Of a stretch of DNA of 64,000 nt, positions 34,353 through 44,152 are shown in pieces. A program made the translations under genes and the position numbers. Under the pieces are notes generated by a model. The model was not told where the DNA came from. It searched no databases and worked only from the letters and a program-made list of their open reading frames with translations. How positions within the stretch are numbered: the stretch's first letter is position 1; every line of letters starts with the position of its first letter. The stretch comes from CAVTWH01 sp963850915 (GTDB taxonomy: Bacteria > Actinomycetota > Actinomycetes > Mycobacteriales > Micromonosporaceae): the NCBI GenBank assembly GCA_963850915.1, contig CAWKND010000005.1:496001-560000 (forward strand), read 5' to 3'.

Positions 34353-36647
34353 TTGAGCAATGATCCAACCGGGGGTCCGCTCGACGGCGCGCATGTGTTG
34401 CTCACCGGAGCCACCGGCTTCCTGGGGCAGGCACTGCTGGCCAAGCTGCTGGAGAACTACCCGACCACGCGGGTCAGCCTGCTGATCCGGGGCAAGGGCA
34501 GCTCCACCGGCAGCGACCGGCTGGCCGGACTGCTGCGCAAGCCGGTCTTCGGGCCGTGGCGCAAGGCGGTCGGCGCGGACGAGGCGGCGCGCATCGTCGC
34601 CGAGCGGGTCCGGGTGGTCGACGCCGAACTCGGCAGCACCGGTGTCGCGCTCCCCGACGACCTGACCGCAGTGATCCACGCGGCCTCCACCGTCTCCTTC
34701 GACCCGCCGATCGACGACGCCTTCCGGACCAACGTCAAGGGCGTCCTCGACCTGTACGAAGCGGTCCGCGCGTCCGGCGGCTCGCCGCACGTGGTGCACG
34801 TGTCCACCGCGTACGTCGCCGGTGCCCGCAAGGGCGTGGTACCCGAGCTGTCGCTGGACCACGACGCCGACTGGCGTACCGAGATGGCCTCCGCGATGGC
34901 TGCCCGCGCCGACGTCGAGCGCGACTCGCGGCGCCCCGAGGCGCTGCGCAAGGCGCTGGAGAAGGCGCGCAAGGAGCACGGCAAGTCCGGCCCGCAGTCG
35001 GCAGCGAAGGCAGCCGAGATCGCCCGCCGGGACTGGGTCACCGACCGGCTGGTCGACTACGGCCGGCTGCGCGCGCAGAGCGTGGGCTGGCCGGACGTCT
35101 ACACGTTCACCAAGGCGATGGGCGAGCGGGTGGCTGAGGAGCTGCTCACCGGGCACCTGCCGCTCTCGGTGGTACGCCCGGCGATCGTGGAGAGTTCGCT
35201 GCGCTACCCCTACCCGGGCTGGCTGGACGGCTTCAAGATGGCCGACCCGCTGATCCTGGCGTACGGCCGCGGTGTGCTGTCAGAGTTCCCCGGCGTACCT
35301 GACGGCGCGCTCGACCTGATCCCGGTGGACATGGTGGTGAACGCGACCCTCGCGGTGGCCGCCACCCCGCCCCCCGTGGACAAGCCGAACTACTACCACG
35401 TCGGCTCCGGCTCGCGGAACCCGCTGACCTTCCGGCGGATGTACCAGAACATCCACGAGTACTTCACCGAGCACCCGATGCCCGACGGTGGCCGTGGCCA
35501 GATCAAGGCGCCCACCTGGACCTTCCCAGGTGCCCGCCGGGTCGAGTTCATGCTGCGTAGCGGCGAGCGGGTGGTCGGGGCGGCGCAGCAGGCGCTGTTC
35601 GCCCTGCCGGCCGGCGAGCGTACCCGCAAGTGGCAGCGCGACCTGACCAGGGAAAAGGACAAGGTCGAGTTCCTCCGCAAGTACTCCGACCTCTACGGCG
35701 TCTACACCAGCGCCGAGGTGATCTACACCGACACCAAGCTGCTGGCCCTGCACCGGGCACTCCCGGGCGACCGGGTCGACCTGCACGGCTTCGACTGCGC
35801 CGACGTCGACTGGGAGCACTACCTGCAGGGCATCCACTGCCCGGCGATCACGGTCACCATGCGCAAGGCGACGGCCGGCCGGCGTACCTCGTCGGTGGCG
35901 CTGCCGGAGATCCCCGAAGCGCGCGACGTCGAGGGCGCCAAGCCCAGCGGCGTCATCGCGATCTTCGACCTGGAGGGCACGATCATCGCCTCCAACGTGA
36001 TCGAGGCCTACCTGTGGGCGCGCCTGGCCGACCTGCCCCGCTCCGAGTGGGCGGGGGAGCTGGTCGACGTGCTCCGCAAGATGCCCCGCTACCTGGGCGC
36101 GGAGCGGCGCGACCGGGGCGAGTTCCTGCGTACCTTCATGCGCCGGTACGAGGGCGCCTCCGAGGCCGGCCTGCACCGCATCGTGCAGGAGCGATTGGGC
36201 GACGCGCTGCTGCGCCGCTCGCACCCGCAGGCGGTCCGGCAGGTACGCAAGCACCGGGCGGCCGGGCACCGGACCATCCTGATCACCGGTACGGTCGATG
36301 TGCTGATCCAGCCGCTCGCGCCGCTCTTCGACGAGGTGGTGGCCAGCCGGCTGCACACCCGGGACGGCATCTACACCGGGTTCCTGGAGGCCCCGCCGCT
36401 GGTCGGCGAGGCGCGCGCGGCCTGGCTGCGCCGGTACGCCGGCACGGTGGGCGCCGACCTGTCCCAGTCGTACGCGTACGGGGACTCCTACTCCGACCGG
36501 CCACTGCTGGAGGCGGTCGGGCACCCGATCGCCGTCAACCCCGACCCGCACCTCTACCGGCACGCGCGCTCCCGGAACTGGCCGGTCGCCGCGTGGAAGT
36601 CGCAGACCATGCCGGCCGCTGACGCGCTGGTGGAGACCGTTCGATGA
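34353..36647 (+). CDS. Acyl reductase-like SDR fused to HAD-IB phosphatase
   Basis: A 764-residue fusion. Residues about 10-390 are an extended SDR of the male-sterility/fatty acyl-CoA reductase type (VLLTGATGFLGQALL; HVSTAYVAG; catalytic YTFTKAMGE). Residues about 530-740 are a HAD hydrolase of the phosphoserine-phosphatase group (IFDLEGTIIAS, LITGTVDVLI, AYGDSYSDRPLL). The second acid of the DxD motif is Glu. A TTG at 34353, 5 bases after AGGAGG, is the likely start; ATG at 34332 is an alternative. It heads a four-gene operon with an alcohol dehydrogenase, a LarA-family protein and an acyltransferase, which suggests synthesis of an ether-type or long-chain alcohol lipid. Confidence 0.82.
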   Translation: MSNDPTGGPLDGAHVLLTGATGFLGQALLAKLLENYPTTRVSLLIRGKGSSTGSDRLAGLLRKPVFGPWRKAVGADEAARIVAERVRVVDAELGSTGVALPDDLTAVIHAASTVSFDPPIDDAFRTNVKGVLDLYEAVRASGGSPHVVHVSTAYVAGARKGVVPELSLDHDADWRTEMASAMAARADVERDSRRPEALRKALEKARKEHGKSGPQSAAKAAEIARRDWVTDRLVDYGRLRAQSVGWPDVYTFTKAMGERVAEELLTGHLPLSVVRPAIVESSLRYPYPGWLDGFKMADPLILAYGRGVLSEFPGVPDGALDLIPVDMVVNATLAVAATPPPVDKPNYYHVGSGSRNPLTFRRMYQNIHEYFTEHPMPDGGRGQIKAPTWTFPGARRVEFMLRSGERVVGAAQQALFALPAGERTRKWQRDLTREKDKVEFLRKYSDLYGVYTSAEVIYTDTKLLALHRALPGDRVDLHGFDCADVDWEHYLQGIHCPAITVTMRKATAGRRTSSVALPEIPEARDVEGAKPSGVIAIFDLEGTIIASNVIEAYLWARLADLPRSEWAGELVDVLRKMPRYLGAERRDRGEFLRTFMRRYEGASEAGLHRIVQERLGDALLRRSHPQAVRQVRKHRAAGHRTILITGTVDVLIQPLAPLFDEVVASRLHTRDGIYTGFLEAPPLVGEARAAWLRRYAGTVGADLSQSYAYGDSYSDRPLLEAVGHPIAVNPDPHLYRHARSRNWPVAAWKSQTMPAADALVETVR

Positions 36648-37870
36648 TCCTGACGCTGGAGTACCACCGCTCAACCGCCCGCTACCTGGCCGGTCGGGTA
36701 GCCACCGGTACCCCCTGGGGTGGCCGTGCCTCGGGGGCGATCGCGGCCAACGTGTCGCCGCTGCGGCTGCTGACCCGACCCGAACCGCGGCTGCCCGGCG
36801 CGGGCTGGACCCGGGTACGCCCGCTGCTCTCCGGCATCTGCGGCTCCGACCTGGGCCTGTTGACCGGCCGCAACTCGCCGTACCTTTCGCCGGTGATCTC
36901 GCTGCCGTTCACGCTCGGCCACGAGGTCGTCGGTACCACCCTGGACGACCTGCCGCACACGCCCAAAGGCACCCGCGTGGTGATCGACCCGGTGCTCGGC
37001 TGCCTACCCCGGGCGGTACGCCCGTGTGAGCACTGTGCGGCCGCGAAGCTCGCCGGCGAAGAGGGTGGCCCCGACTCGGCCAGCCACAGTCGGTGCAACC
37101 ACGTGACCTCGGGCAGCGTGTCGGCCGGCATCCAGACCGGCTACTGCGCGGACACCGGCGGCGGCTGGGGCCGGATGCTGGTGGCGCACGAGAGCCAGCT
37201 GCACCACGTACCGGACAGCCTGGACACCCAGGAAGCGGTACTGGTCGAGCCACTGGCCTGCGCGGTGCACTCGGTACGCCGGATCGACATCCCGGACGGC
37301 GCCTCCGTGCTCGTCATCGGCGCCGGTACGGTCGGCCTGCTGACCATCCTGGCGCTGCGCGAGTACACCAAGGCCGGCCCGATCTACGTCATCGCCAAGC
37401 ACGGTCACCAGCGCGAACGCGCCCGGGAACTGGGCGCCACCGAGGTGTTCAGCACCGACCGGGCGGCCCGCGCCCTGCGCCGGGCCACCGGCGGGTTCCT
37501 GGCCCGGCCGGAGCGGGGCGAGGAGTACCTGCTCGGCGGCGCGGACATCGCCTTCGAGTGCACCGGCGGCTCCGGCCTGGACTCGGCGCTGCGGCTGGTG
37601 AAGGCTGGTGGCACGGTGCTGCTGTCCGGCATGCCGAACGCCGGTTCCGACCTCACCCCGGTCTGGTTCCGGGAGCTGAACCTGGTCGGCGCGTACGCCT
37701 CCGGTGGCCGGGACTTCCCGGACGCCATGGCGCTGGCGCAGACTGCCCCGCTCCAGGGGTACGTCGACGCGGTGTACCCGCTGTCGCGCTGGCGGGAGGC
37801 GATCGGGCACGCGAGTGCCGCCGGCCGCCTCGGTACCGTCAAAGTGGCCTTCGACCCGCTCCGAGACTGA
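36644..37870 (+). CDS. Zinc-dependent alcohol dehydrogenase (MDR family)
   Basis: A 408-residue medium-chain dehydrogenase. Visible are the catalytic zinc start GICGSDLGL, LGHEVVG, the cysteine-rich structural zinc lobe (a longer than usual loop with CEHC and a later RCNH), and the NAD site VLVIGAGTVGLL. It overlaps the SDR/HAD fusion by ATGA. In this context it probably interconverts a long-chain alcohol and aldehyde made or used by the acyl reductase. Confidence 0.85.
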   Translation: MILTLEYHRSTARYLAGRVATGTPWGGRASGAIAANVSPLRLLTRPEPRLPGAGWTRVRPLLSGICGSDLGLLTGRNSPYLSPVISLPFTLGHEVVGTTLDDLPHTPKGTRVVIDPVLGCLPRAVRPCEHCAAAKLAGEEGGPDSASHSRCNHVTSGSVSAGIQTGYCADTGGGWGRMLVAHESQLHHVPDSLDTQEAVLVEPLACAVHSVRRIDIPDGASVLVIGAGTVGLLTILALREYTKAGPIYVIAKHGHQRERARELGATEVFSTDRAARALRRATGGFLARPERGEEYLLGGADIAFECTGGSGLDSALRLVKAGGTVLLSGMPNAGSDLTPVWFRELNLVGAYASGGRDFPDAMALAQTAPLQGYVDAVYPLSRWREAIGHASAAGRLGTVKVAFDPLRD

Positions 37871-37899
37871 AACTGCACGGGACTAGAGGAGTATCTGTA

Positions 37900-39479
37900 A
37901 TGGCACGTCCAGGTTTCGTTCTCGAGGTCGACGAGCGCACCCCCGCGCTGCTGGTACATGAGGGGGAGGGCTTCCGGCTGGAGAAGTTCCCGCTCGGTAC
38001 CCGGGTGATCTACCCGCCGGAGTCGCTGCCCGCGCTGCGCGACCTGGACGGCAAGATCCGCCAGGCGTTGGACAATCCGCTGGGGCGGGAGCCGCTGCGC
38101 GACCTGTTGTTCGCCGGGATGAAGCTGACCATCGTCTTCGACGACCTGTCCATCCCGCTGCCGAAGATGAAGACCCCGGACATCCGTGGTCGGATCATCG
38201 AGCACGTGCTGGAGTTGGCCGCCAGCAAGGGCGTCGACGACGTCGAGCTGATCGCCGGCAACTCGCTGCACCGCCGGATGACCCCGGCCGAGCTCAAGCG
38301 CACCGTGGGGGAGCGGGTGTTCCGCTCGTTCTTCCCGCACCACCTGAAGAACCACGACGCGGAGGACCGCGCCAACCTGGTGGAGACTCGGGACCACCAA
38401 GCACGGCGAAGTGGTGGAGATCAACCGCCGGGCGGCCGAGAGCGACCTGATCGTCTACGTCAACGTGACGCTCACCGGGATGAGCGGCGGCGCGAAGTCG
38501 GTCGCCGTCGGGCTGGCCTCCTACCGCAGCCTGCGCGCCCACCACAACGTGCACACGCTGCGCCACTCGCGCTCGTTCAACGACCCGCCCAACTCGGCCA
38601 TGCACCACTCGTACCACCGGATGGCCGAGATCCTGGAAGAGTCGGTGAAGATCTTCCAGATCGAGACGAGCGTCAACAACAACACGTTCCCGGATGAGAT
38701 GGGCTTCCTCAACAAGCGCGAGTGGGAGTGGAACGCTCAAGGACCAGGCCACCTACCTCGCCGTCAAGCGGGGTAACGACCTGCTGCCGCCGGCCCGCCG
38801 CCGGCAGCTGTGGCACTCGACGTCGGCGCCGTACGGGGTCACCTCGGTCACCGCGGGTGAGCCGCTGGCCGTCCACGAGGTGACCACCCAGTACGTGCAC
38901 CGCCAGCAGTTGGTCGAGGTCAACGGCCCCTCCGACATCGCGGTGTGGGGGCTGCCCTACATCTGCCCGTACAACGTGAACTCGATCATGAACCCGATCC
39001 TGGTGATGAGCCTCGGGCTGGGCTACTTCTTCAACCTCTACCGGGGCCAGCCGATCGTGCGCAAGGGCGGGGTGGCGATCTTCTACCACCACATGCGCAA
39101 CGAGTTCCACCCGGTACACCACCCGAGCTACATCGACTTCTACGAGGAAGTACTGGCCCAGACCACCAACCCGGTGGAGATCGAGGCCAAGTTCGAGGAG
39201 CAGTTCGCCACCGACCCGTGGTACACGCACCTCTACCGCAACAGCTACGCCTACCACGGGGTACACCCGCTCTACATGTGGTACTGGGGCTCGCACGCGC
39301 TGGAGCACGTCGGCGAGGTCATCATCGTGGGCGGCGACCGGCGTACCTGCCAGCGGCTGGGCTTCCGGGCCGCGTCCACGCTGGACGACGCGCTGGAGAT
39401 CGCCAAGGACGTGGTCGGGCGCAGCCCCACCATCACCTACCAGCACACCCCGCCGCTCTCGATGGCCGACGTTCGCTGA
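37900..39479 (+). pseudogene. LarA-family (lactate racemase-like, DUF2088) protein with two frame breaks
   Basis: Coding sequence for about 525 residues runs through three frames. The first part (FDDLSIPLPKMKTPDIRG; GNSLHRRMTPAEL; NHDAEDRANL) and the second (LGTTKHGEVVEINRR; SGGAKSVAVGLASY) match the LarA nickel-pincer racemase fold, including the His of LHR and the Lys of GGAK. The frame shifts near 38386 and again near 38731; one surplus base at each place would explain both. The last part (ATYLAVKRGNDLLPP ... IVGGDRRTCQRLGF) is well conserved. AGAGGA precedes the ATG. No larB, larC or larE is seen, so cofactor use is open. Confidence 0.7.
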
Positions 39480-39516
39480 CCGCCGACGTTCGCTGAGCTG
39501 AGAGGAGGCAACCCGG

Positions 39517-40433
39517 ATGGGTCTCTACAAGGAAACCCGCAAGCTGCTGGCGGGGCGTGACTGGCGGGGCCGGTCGCGTACCCCGCGCAGCGCCATCGAC
39601 CACGAGAAGGACGACGGTCCGCGCGAGTTCCCGACCGGCTGGGCCCGGATGGCCGCTGTCCGGGCCACCCGGCGTGGTATCCAGCGCGCCGGGCTGACCC
39701 CGCTGACCTGGAGCCTCACCAAGCCCGACGTGCAGGGACTGCGAGCCTGCTGGAGAACCTGACCGGGCCGGTTGTCTTCATTGCCAACCACTCCAGCCAC
39801 CTGGACACGCCGCTGATCCTCGGCTCGCTGCCGGCGCGGTACGCCAAGAAGGTGGCCGTCGGTGCGGCCGCCGACTACTTCTTCGACGCGCGCTGGCGGG
39901 CGGCGGTGACCGCGGTGGTGTTCAACGCCTTCCCGGTGGAGCGCCGGGGCTCGCGCAAGCTGCGCTCGCTGGCCCCGATCCTGCTCGACCGCGGCTGGTC
40001 GCTGCTGCTGTTCCCGGAGGGTACCCGCAGCGAGGACGGCTGGATGGGTTCGATGCGGCTGGGCGCGGCGCAGCTGTGCGTCAGCCGGAACATCGCCTGC
40101 GTACCGATCGTGCTGCGCGGTACCTACGCCGCCATGCCCCGTGGTCGCAACTGGCCGGTACCGGGCCGGCCGCGGGTCGCGGTGCGCTACGGTACGCCGC
40201 TGCTGCCGCAGGAGGGCGAGGGCGCCCGTACCTTCCAGCAGCGGATGGCCGCGTCGGTTGCCCAGTTGTGGGCGGAGGAGGAGCTGGGCTGGTACCAGTC
40301 ACTGCGCGCCGCAGCCGAGGGCACGGTGGCGCTGCCCACCGGTCCGAAGGGGGCCGACTGGCGGCGGCACTGGGAGTCCACCCGGCCACTGCAGACCAAC
40401 CGCCCGACGCCGGCCTGGCGAAGCAACGACTGA
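39517..40433 (+). pseudogene. 1-acylglycerol-3-phosphate acyltransferase-like protein, frame-broken
   Basis: GAGAGGAGG precedes the ATG. The first 75 or so residues end in TPLTWSLTKPDVQGL; the acyltransferase core then continues in another frame from about 39742 (SLLENLTGPVVFIANHSSHLD, the NHxxxxD active site; LLLFPEGTRSEDG; VPIVLRGTYAAMP). One missing base near 39742 accounts for the break. The intact product would be about 305 residues and peripheral to the membrane. It is the last gene of the lipid-type operon and would esterify an acyl chain to a glycerol phosphate or alcohol. Confidence 0.75.
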
Positions 40434-40462
40434 TCGGCGAAGCAACTACTGATCTCCGCGGT

Positions 40463-40490
40463 CGCCGCCTGGGTTGAGGCTCAGGCGGCG
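40463..40490. terminator. Hairpin terminator after the acyltransferase
   Basis: CGCCGCCTG at 40463-40471 pairs with CAGGCGGCG at 40482-40490 over a 10-base loop, followed by GCTTTATG. It separates the operon from the convergent ATPase-regulator gene, whose stop is at 40494. Confidence 0.7.
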
Positions 40491-40493
40491 GCT

Positions 40494-41828
40494 TTATGCC
40501 GTGGCTGCGAGCGATTCGCGCCAGAGGCGGCGCCGGGTCGGGCCGAGGCTGGTGGCCAGTACCTCGCGCACCAGCGGGTACCGGAAGCGCAGCCCCTGCC
40601 TCGTCTCCACCAGGATGCGCCGCCGGCAGGCCAGGTCCAGCCCCTCCAACTCCACCGCGCCCAGCGCACCGAGTTCGGCGCTCGGCCCGGCCACCGCCAG
40701 TACCCGCAGCAGCCGCACCACCGGCCCGGGCAGGCTGGCCAACTGCTGCCCGACGGCGATCCGCAGGTGCCACGGGATCTCCTCGGCGCTGCCCAGGGTG
40801 GCGGCCCGGGCCAGCTCGACCAGGTAGAGCGGCAACCCGCCGGCCCGGCGTACCACCGCCGCCCGGTACCCCTCGGCCACCGGCTCGCCGCCGCACGCCG
40901 CATCCACCACCTGCGCCGACTCGCCGGCCGTGAGCGGGTCGAGTTGGCAGCCGCGCAACTGCCCCTGCCGACCCAGGTCAGCGAGTGCGGCGAGTACCGG
41001 CCCGTCCGCCTCGCCGGCACGTAGCGAGGCCACCACCCGTACATCGGCGGGCGCCTGCCGTAGCAGGTGGACCAGGAGTGCGCCGGCCTCCGCCCCGGCC
41101 CACTGCAGGTCGTCGAGGACGAGTAGCCGGCGCCGGCCACGGGCGGCGGTGGCCAGGTAGCGGCTGACCGCGTCGAAGATCATCCGGCGGCGCTGGGCCG
41201 GATCGTCGGCCGGTGGTAGCGCCGGGGCGGCGACCGGAGCCAGCTCCGGCAGCCGGTCACCGAGCTCGGGCAGCAGCAGGCGCAGTGCCGCGCAGCCGGC
41301 GAGCATCGCCGCGCTGGCCCGGCGTACCTGCTCGGCGAGGAGTTGGGCGAAGGGCGCGAAGTCGTCGCCGACCCCGGGGCTGGCCGTGCCGATCAGGACG
41401 GCGAGTCCGAGTACCGCGCCCAGCGCCGCCGCCTCGGCGAGCATCCGGGACTTGCCGATGCCGGTCTCGCCCTCGAACACGAGAACGGGCGGACCGTCGC
41501 CGGTCAGGTGCCGGCGCAGCAGCTCCAGCTGCCCACCGCGACCGACCAGCGGGGTACCGCGGGGGGTACCGGCAGGCTGCCCGGTGCCGCGGCGAGCCCG
41601 CTGTGCGGCGAGGATCAGGCCGCTGCGCTGGGTCGCCGACAGGTGCAGGGCACTGGCCAACCGGTCGAGGGTGAACCGGCGCGGGTGGCGTACCCCGCAC
41701 TCCAGGCTGCTGATCGCCCGTACCGAGAGGCCGGCCTGGTCGGCGAGGCGCTCCTGGGTGAGGCCCGCATCGCGGCGCAGCCCGGCCAGTAAGGTGCCGA
41801 ACGGCTCGTCCCAGTCCGGTGGTGGCAT
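40494..41828 (-). CDS. XRE-type HTH regulator with AAA ATPase domain
   Basis: A 444-residue protein. Residues about 9-70 form a Cro/C1-type helix-turn-helix (RDAGLTQERLADQAGLSVRA), and residues about 90-300 form a STAND/AAA-type ATPase (LVGRGGQLELLRR; EGETGIGKSRML Walker A; RRLLVLDDLQWAG Walker B) with a winged-helix-like region after it. GGGGAGG precedes the ATG at 41828. Relatives are often about twice as long, with TPR repeats and a LuxR helix-turn-helix; this form stops after the ATPase region. It is divergent from the secreted protease gene, which may be its target. Confidence 0.8.
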   Translation of the reverse strand: MPPPDWDEPFGTLLAGLRRDAGLTQERLADQAGLSVRAISSLECGVRHPRRFTLDRLASALHLSATQRSGLILAAQRARRGTGQPAGTPRGTPLVGRGGQLELLRRHLTGDGPPVLVFEGETGIGKSRMLAEAAALGAVLGLAVLIGTASPGVGDDFAPFAQLLAEQVRRASAAMLAGCAALRLLLPELGDRLPELAPVAAPALPPADDPAQRRRMIFDAVSRYLATAARGRRRLLVLDDLQWAGAEAGALLVHLLRQAPADVRVVASLRAGEADGPVLAALADLGRQGQLRGCQLDPLTAGESAQVVDAACGGEPVAEGYRAAVVRRAGGLPLYLVELARAATLGSAEEIPWHLRIAVGQQLASLPGPVVRLLRVLAVAGPSAELGALGAVELEGLDLACRRRILVETRQGLRFRYPLVREVLATSLGPTRRRLWRESLAATA

Positions 41829-42142
41829 GTGTGCCTCCCCAGTGCCCAACGGCCGCCGGCGCTGTGCGCCCGGACCGTACCGGATGCCCACCGGATCGGT
41901 GTTCTGGCCGCTCGGCGGGGGTCCGGCTCACCGTGTCACGACATGCCGGTTTTGCGGAAGGCGCGCGCCCCTACGACTCACCCTCGGCCGTTCGGGTTGC
42001 CTCGTGGGGCCAAACGTCCACCCGTTGTGTGGGTTGTGCGTGGTCTCCGGATAGTCACCCGAGTCAATTTATGACAGGCCGTGCCGCCACGAGTGTCCGG
42101 CTGTCATGCACCAGCGCTCTCCCGACCCCCACTGGAGGACAC
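41829..42142. other. Intergenic region between divergent regulator and protease genes
   Basis: 314 bases hold the two divergent promoters by position, with CTGGAGGA at 42132-42139 as the protease ribosome site. I see no clear -10/-35 pair, no repeat and no small gene here. Confidence 0.4.
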
Positions 42143-44068
42143 ATGCGGGTTATCCGCTCCGCGCTCGCCCTGGCCGGTGCGGCGACACTCGTCGCCAGCG
42201 TCCTGGCTATGGCACCGGCGTCCGCGGCCACGCCGGCCGCGGCCACCCCGAGCAACGTGGCGCGTGCGTGCGCCAAACCGGCCGCGAAGCACGTGATGTC
42301 GTGCTTCGCGCTGCGCCGTACCGACACGGTCAGCCCCAACCTGGTCAGCCCGAACGCGACCCCGAGCGGGTACGGCCCGAGCAGCCTGGTGAGCGCGTAC
42401 AAGCTGTCCACAGCGGGCGGCAGCGGCGCCACGGTCGCCATTGTGGACGCGTACAACGACCCGAACGCCGCCAGCGACCTCGCCACCTACCGCAGCCAGT
42501 ACGGGCTGCCGGCATGCACCGTGGCCAGCGGCTGCTTCACCCAGGTGAACCAGTCCGGCGGAACCACCCTGCCGACCAACGACACCGGCTGGGCCGGGGA
42601 GATCTCGCTGGACATCGACATGGTCTCGGCGATCTGCCCGAACTGCAAGATCCTGCTGGTGGAGGCGAGCTCGGCCACCGACGCGAACCTGTACGCCGCC
42701 GAGGACTACGCGGCCGCGCACGCCAAGTTCGTGTCGAACAGCTGGGGCGGTGGCGAGTCCTCCTCGCAGACCAGTGACGACGCGCACTTCAACCACCCGG
42801 GTGTGGCGATCACGGTCAGCTCCGGCGACGACGCGACCGGTGCCGAGTACCCGGCCACCTCGCGGTACGTGACGGCGGTCGGCGGTACCTCGCTGAACAC
42901 CTCCTCCAACTCCCGTGGCTGGACCGAGTCCGCGTGGAACGACGCCGGCTCCGGCTGCTCCGCCTACGACGCCAAGCCGACCTGGCAGACGGTGACCACC
43001 GGCTGCAGCCGGCGGGCTGAGGCGGACGTGTCAGCGGTGGCCGACCCGAACACCGGTGTTGCCGTGTACCAGACCTACGGCGGTTCCGGCTGGGCTGTCT
43101 ACGGCGGTACCAGCGCGTCCGCTCCGATCATCGCGTCGGTGTACGCCCTCGCCGGTACCCCCGGTGCGAGCGACTACCCGGCGTCCTACCCGTACTCGCA
43201 CACCGGCAACCTGTTCGACGTGACCAGCGGCAGCAACGGCTCGTGTGGCTCGCCGATGTGCACCGCCGGTACCGGCTGGGACGGCCCGACCGGGCTGGGT
43301 ACCCCCAACGGCACCGCCGCGTTCACGGCCGGTGGCAGCACCGGCAGCATCACCGTCAACAACCCGGGTAGCCAGGCCGGTACCGTGGGCACCGCGACCA
43401 GCCTGACGCTCACCGCGTCCGGCGGCACGACCTACTCGTGGTCGGCGACCGGCCTCCCGCCGGGCCTGACCATCGGCGCCTCCACCGGCACCATCTCGGG
43501 TACCCCGACCACGGCCGGGACCTACACGGTGACGGCGACCGCGACCAGCGGCACGCTCAGTGGCAGCACCACCTTCACCTGGACGATCAGCCCGACCGGC
43601 GGCGGCTGCGCCAGCCCCGGGCAGAAGCTGGGCAACCCCGGCTTCGAGTCCGGTAACACCGTCTGGTCGTCCACCTCGGGCGTCATCGGCGCCAACGGCT
43701 CCAGCGAGCCGGCGCACGGCGGCACCTACGACGCCTGGATGGACGGGTACGGCACCACGCACACCGACACGCTCAGCCAGTCGGTGACCCTGCCGGCCGG
43801 GTGCACCAGCTACTCCTTCACCTTCTACCTGCACATCGACACGTCGGAGACGACCACAACGACGCAGTACGACAAGTTGACGGTCAAGGTGGGCAGCACC
43901 ACGCTGGCGACCTACTCCAACCTGAACAAGGCTTCCGGGTACGTGCTGCGTACCTTCAGCCTGGCCGCCTACGCGGGTACCACGGTCACCATCACCTTCA
44001 GCGCCACCGAGGACAGCTCCCTGCAGACGTCCTTCGTGGTCGACGACACGGCGGTCACGGTCTCCTGA
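42143..44068 (+). CDS. Secreted S53 (sedolisin-like) serine-carboxyl peptidase with Ig-like domain
   Basis: A 641-residue secreted protein. Signal peptide at residues 1-29 ends in ASA. The S53 catalytic residues are all visible: Glu153 and Asp157 in WAGEISLDID, Asp229 in VSSGDD, and Ser324 in YGGTSASAP. The pro-part is short for the family. The catalytic domain ends near residue 390 and is followed by a putative Ig-like domain (GSQAGTVGTATSLTLTASGG; LPPGLTIGASTGTISGTPT) and a C-terminal beta-rich domain with LGNPGFESG and SFVVDDTAVTV. CTGGAGGA precedes the ATG. Confidence 0.9.
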   Translation: MRVIRSALALAGAATLVASVLAMAPASAATPAAATPSNVARACAKPAAKHVMSCFALRRTDTVSPNLVSPNATPSGYGPSSLVSAYKLSTAGGSGATVAIVDAYNDPNAASDLATYRSQYGLPACTVASGCFTQVNQSGGTTLPTNDTGWAGEISLDIDMVSAICPNCKILLVEASSATDANLYAAEDYAAAHAKFVSNSWGGGESSSQTSDDAHFNHPGVAITVSSGDDATGAEYPATSRYVTAVGGTSLNTSSNSRGWTESAWNDAGSGCSAYDAKPTWQTVTTGCSRRAEADVSAVADPNTGVAVYQTYGGSGWAVYGGTSASAPIIASVYALAGTPGASDYPASYPYSHTGNLFDVTSGSNGSCGSPMCTAGTGWDGPTGLGTPNGTAAFTAGGSTGSITVNNPGSQAGTVGTATSLTLTASGGTTYSWSATGLPPGLTIGASTGTISGTPTTAGTYTVTATATSGTLSGSTTFTWTISPTGGGCASPGQKLGNPGFESGNTVWSSTSGVIGANGSSEPAHGGTYDAWMDGYGTTHTDTLSQSVTLPAGCTSYSFTFYLHIDTSETTTTTQYDKLTVKVGSTTLATYSNLNKASGYVLRTFSLAAYAGTTVTITFSATEDSSLQTSFVVDDTAVTVS

Positions 44069-44086
44069 CCCTGCCTGCCCAGCGGA

Positions 44087-44120
44087 CCGCCCCGGAGTGA
44101 TCTCCGGGGCGGTCTCGTTT
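44087..44120 (+). terminator. Intrinsic terminator after the protease gene
   Basis: CCGCCCCGGAG at 44087-44097 pairs perfectly with CTCCGGGGCGG at 44102-44112 over TGAT, followed by TCTCGTTT. A clear stem with a short T-rich tail. Confidence 0.85.
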
Positions 44121-44152
44121 GCCGGGGAGGGGCAGCGGGCATAGCAGCAGAC

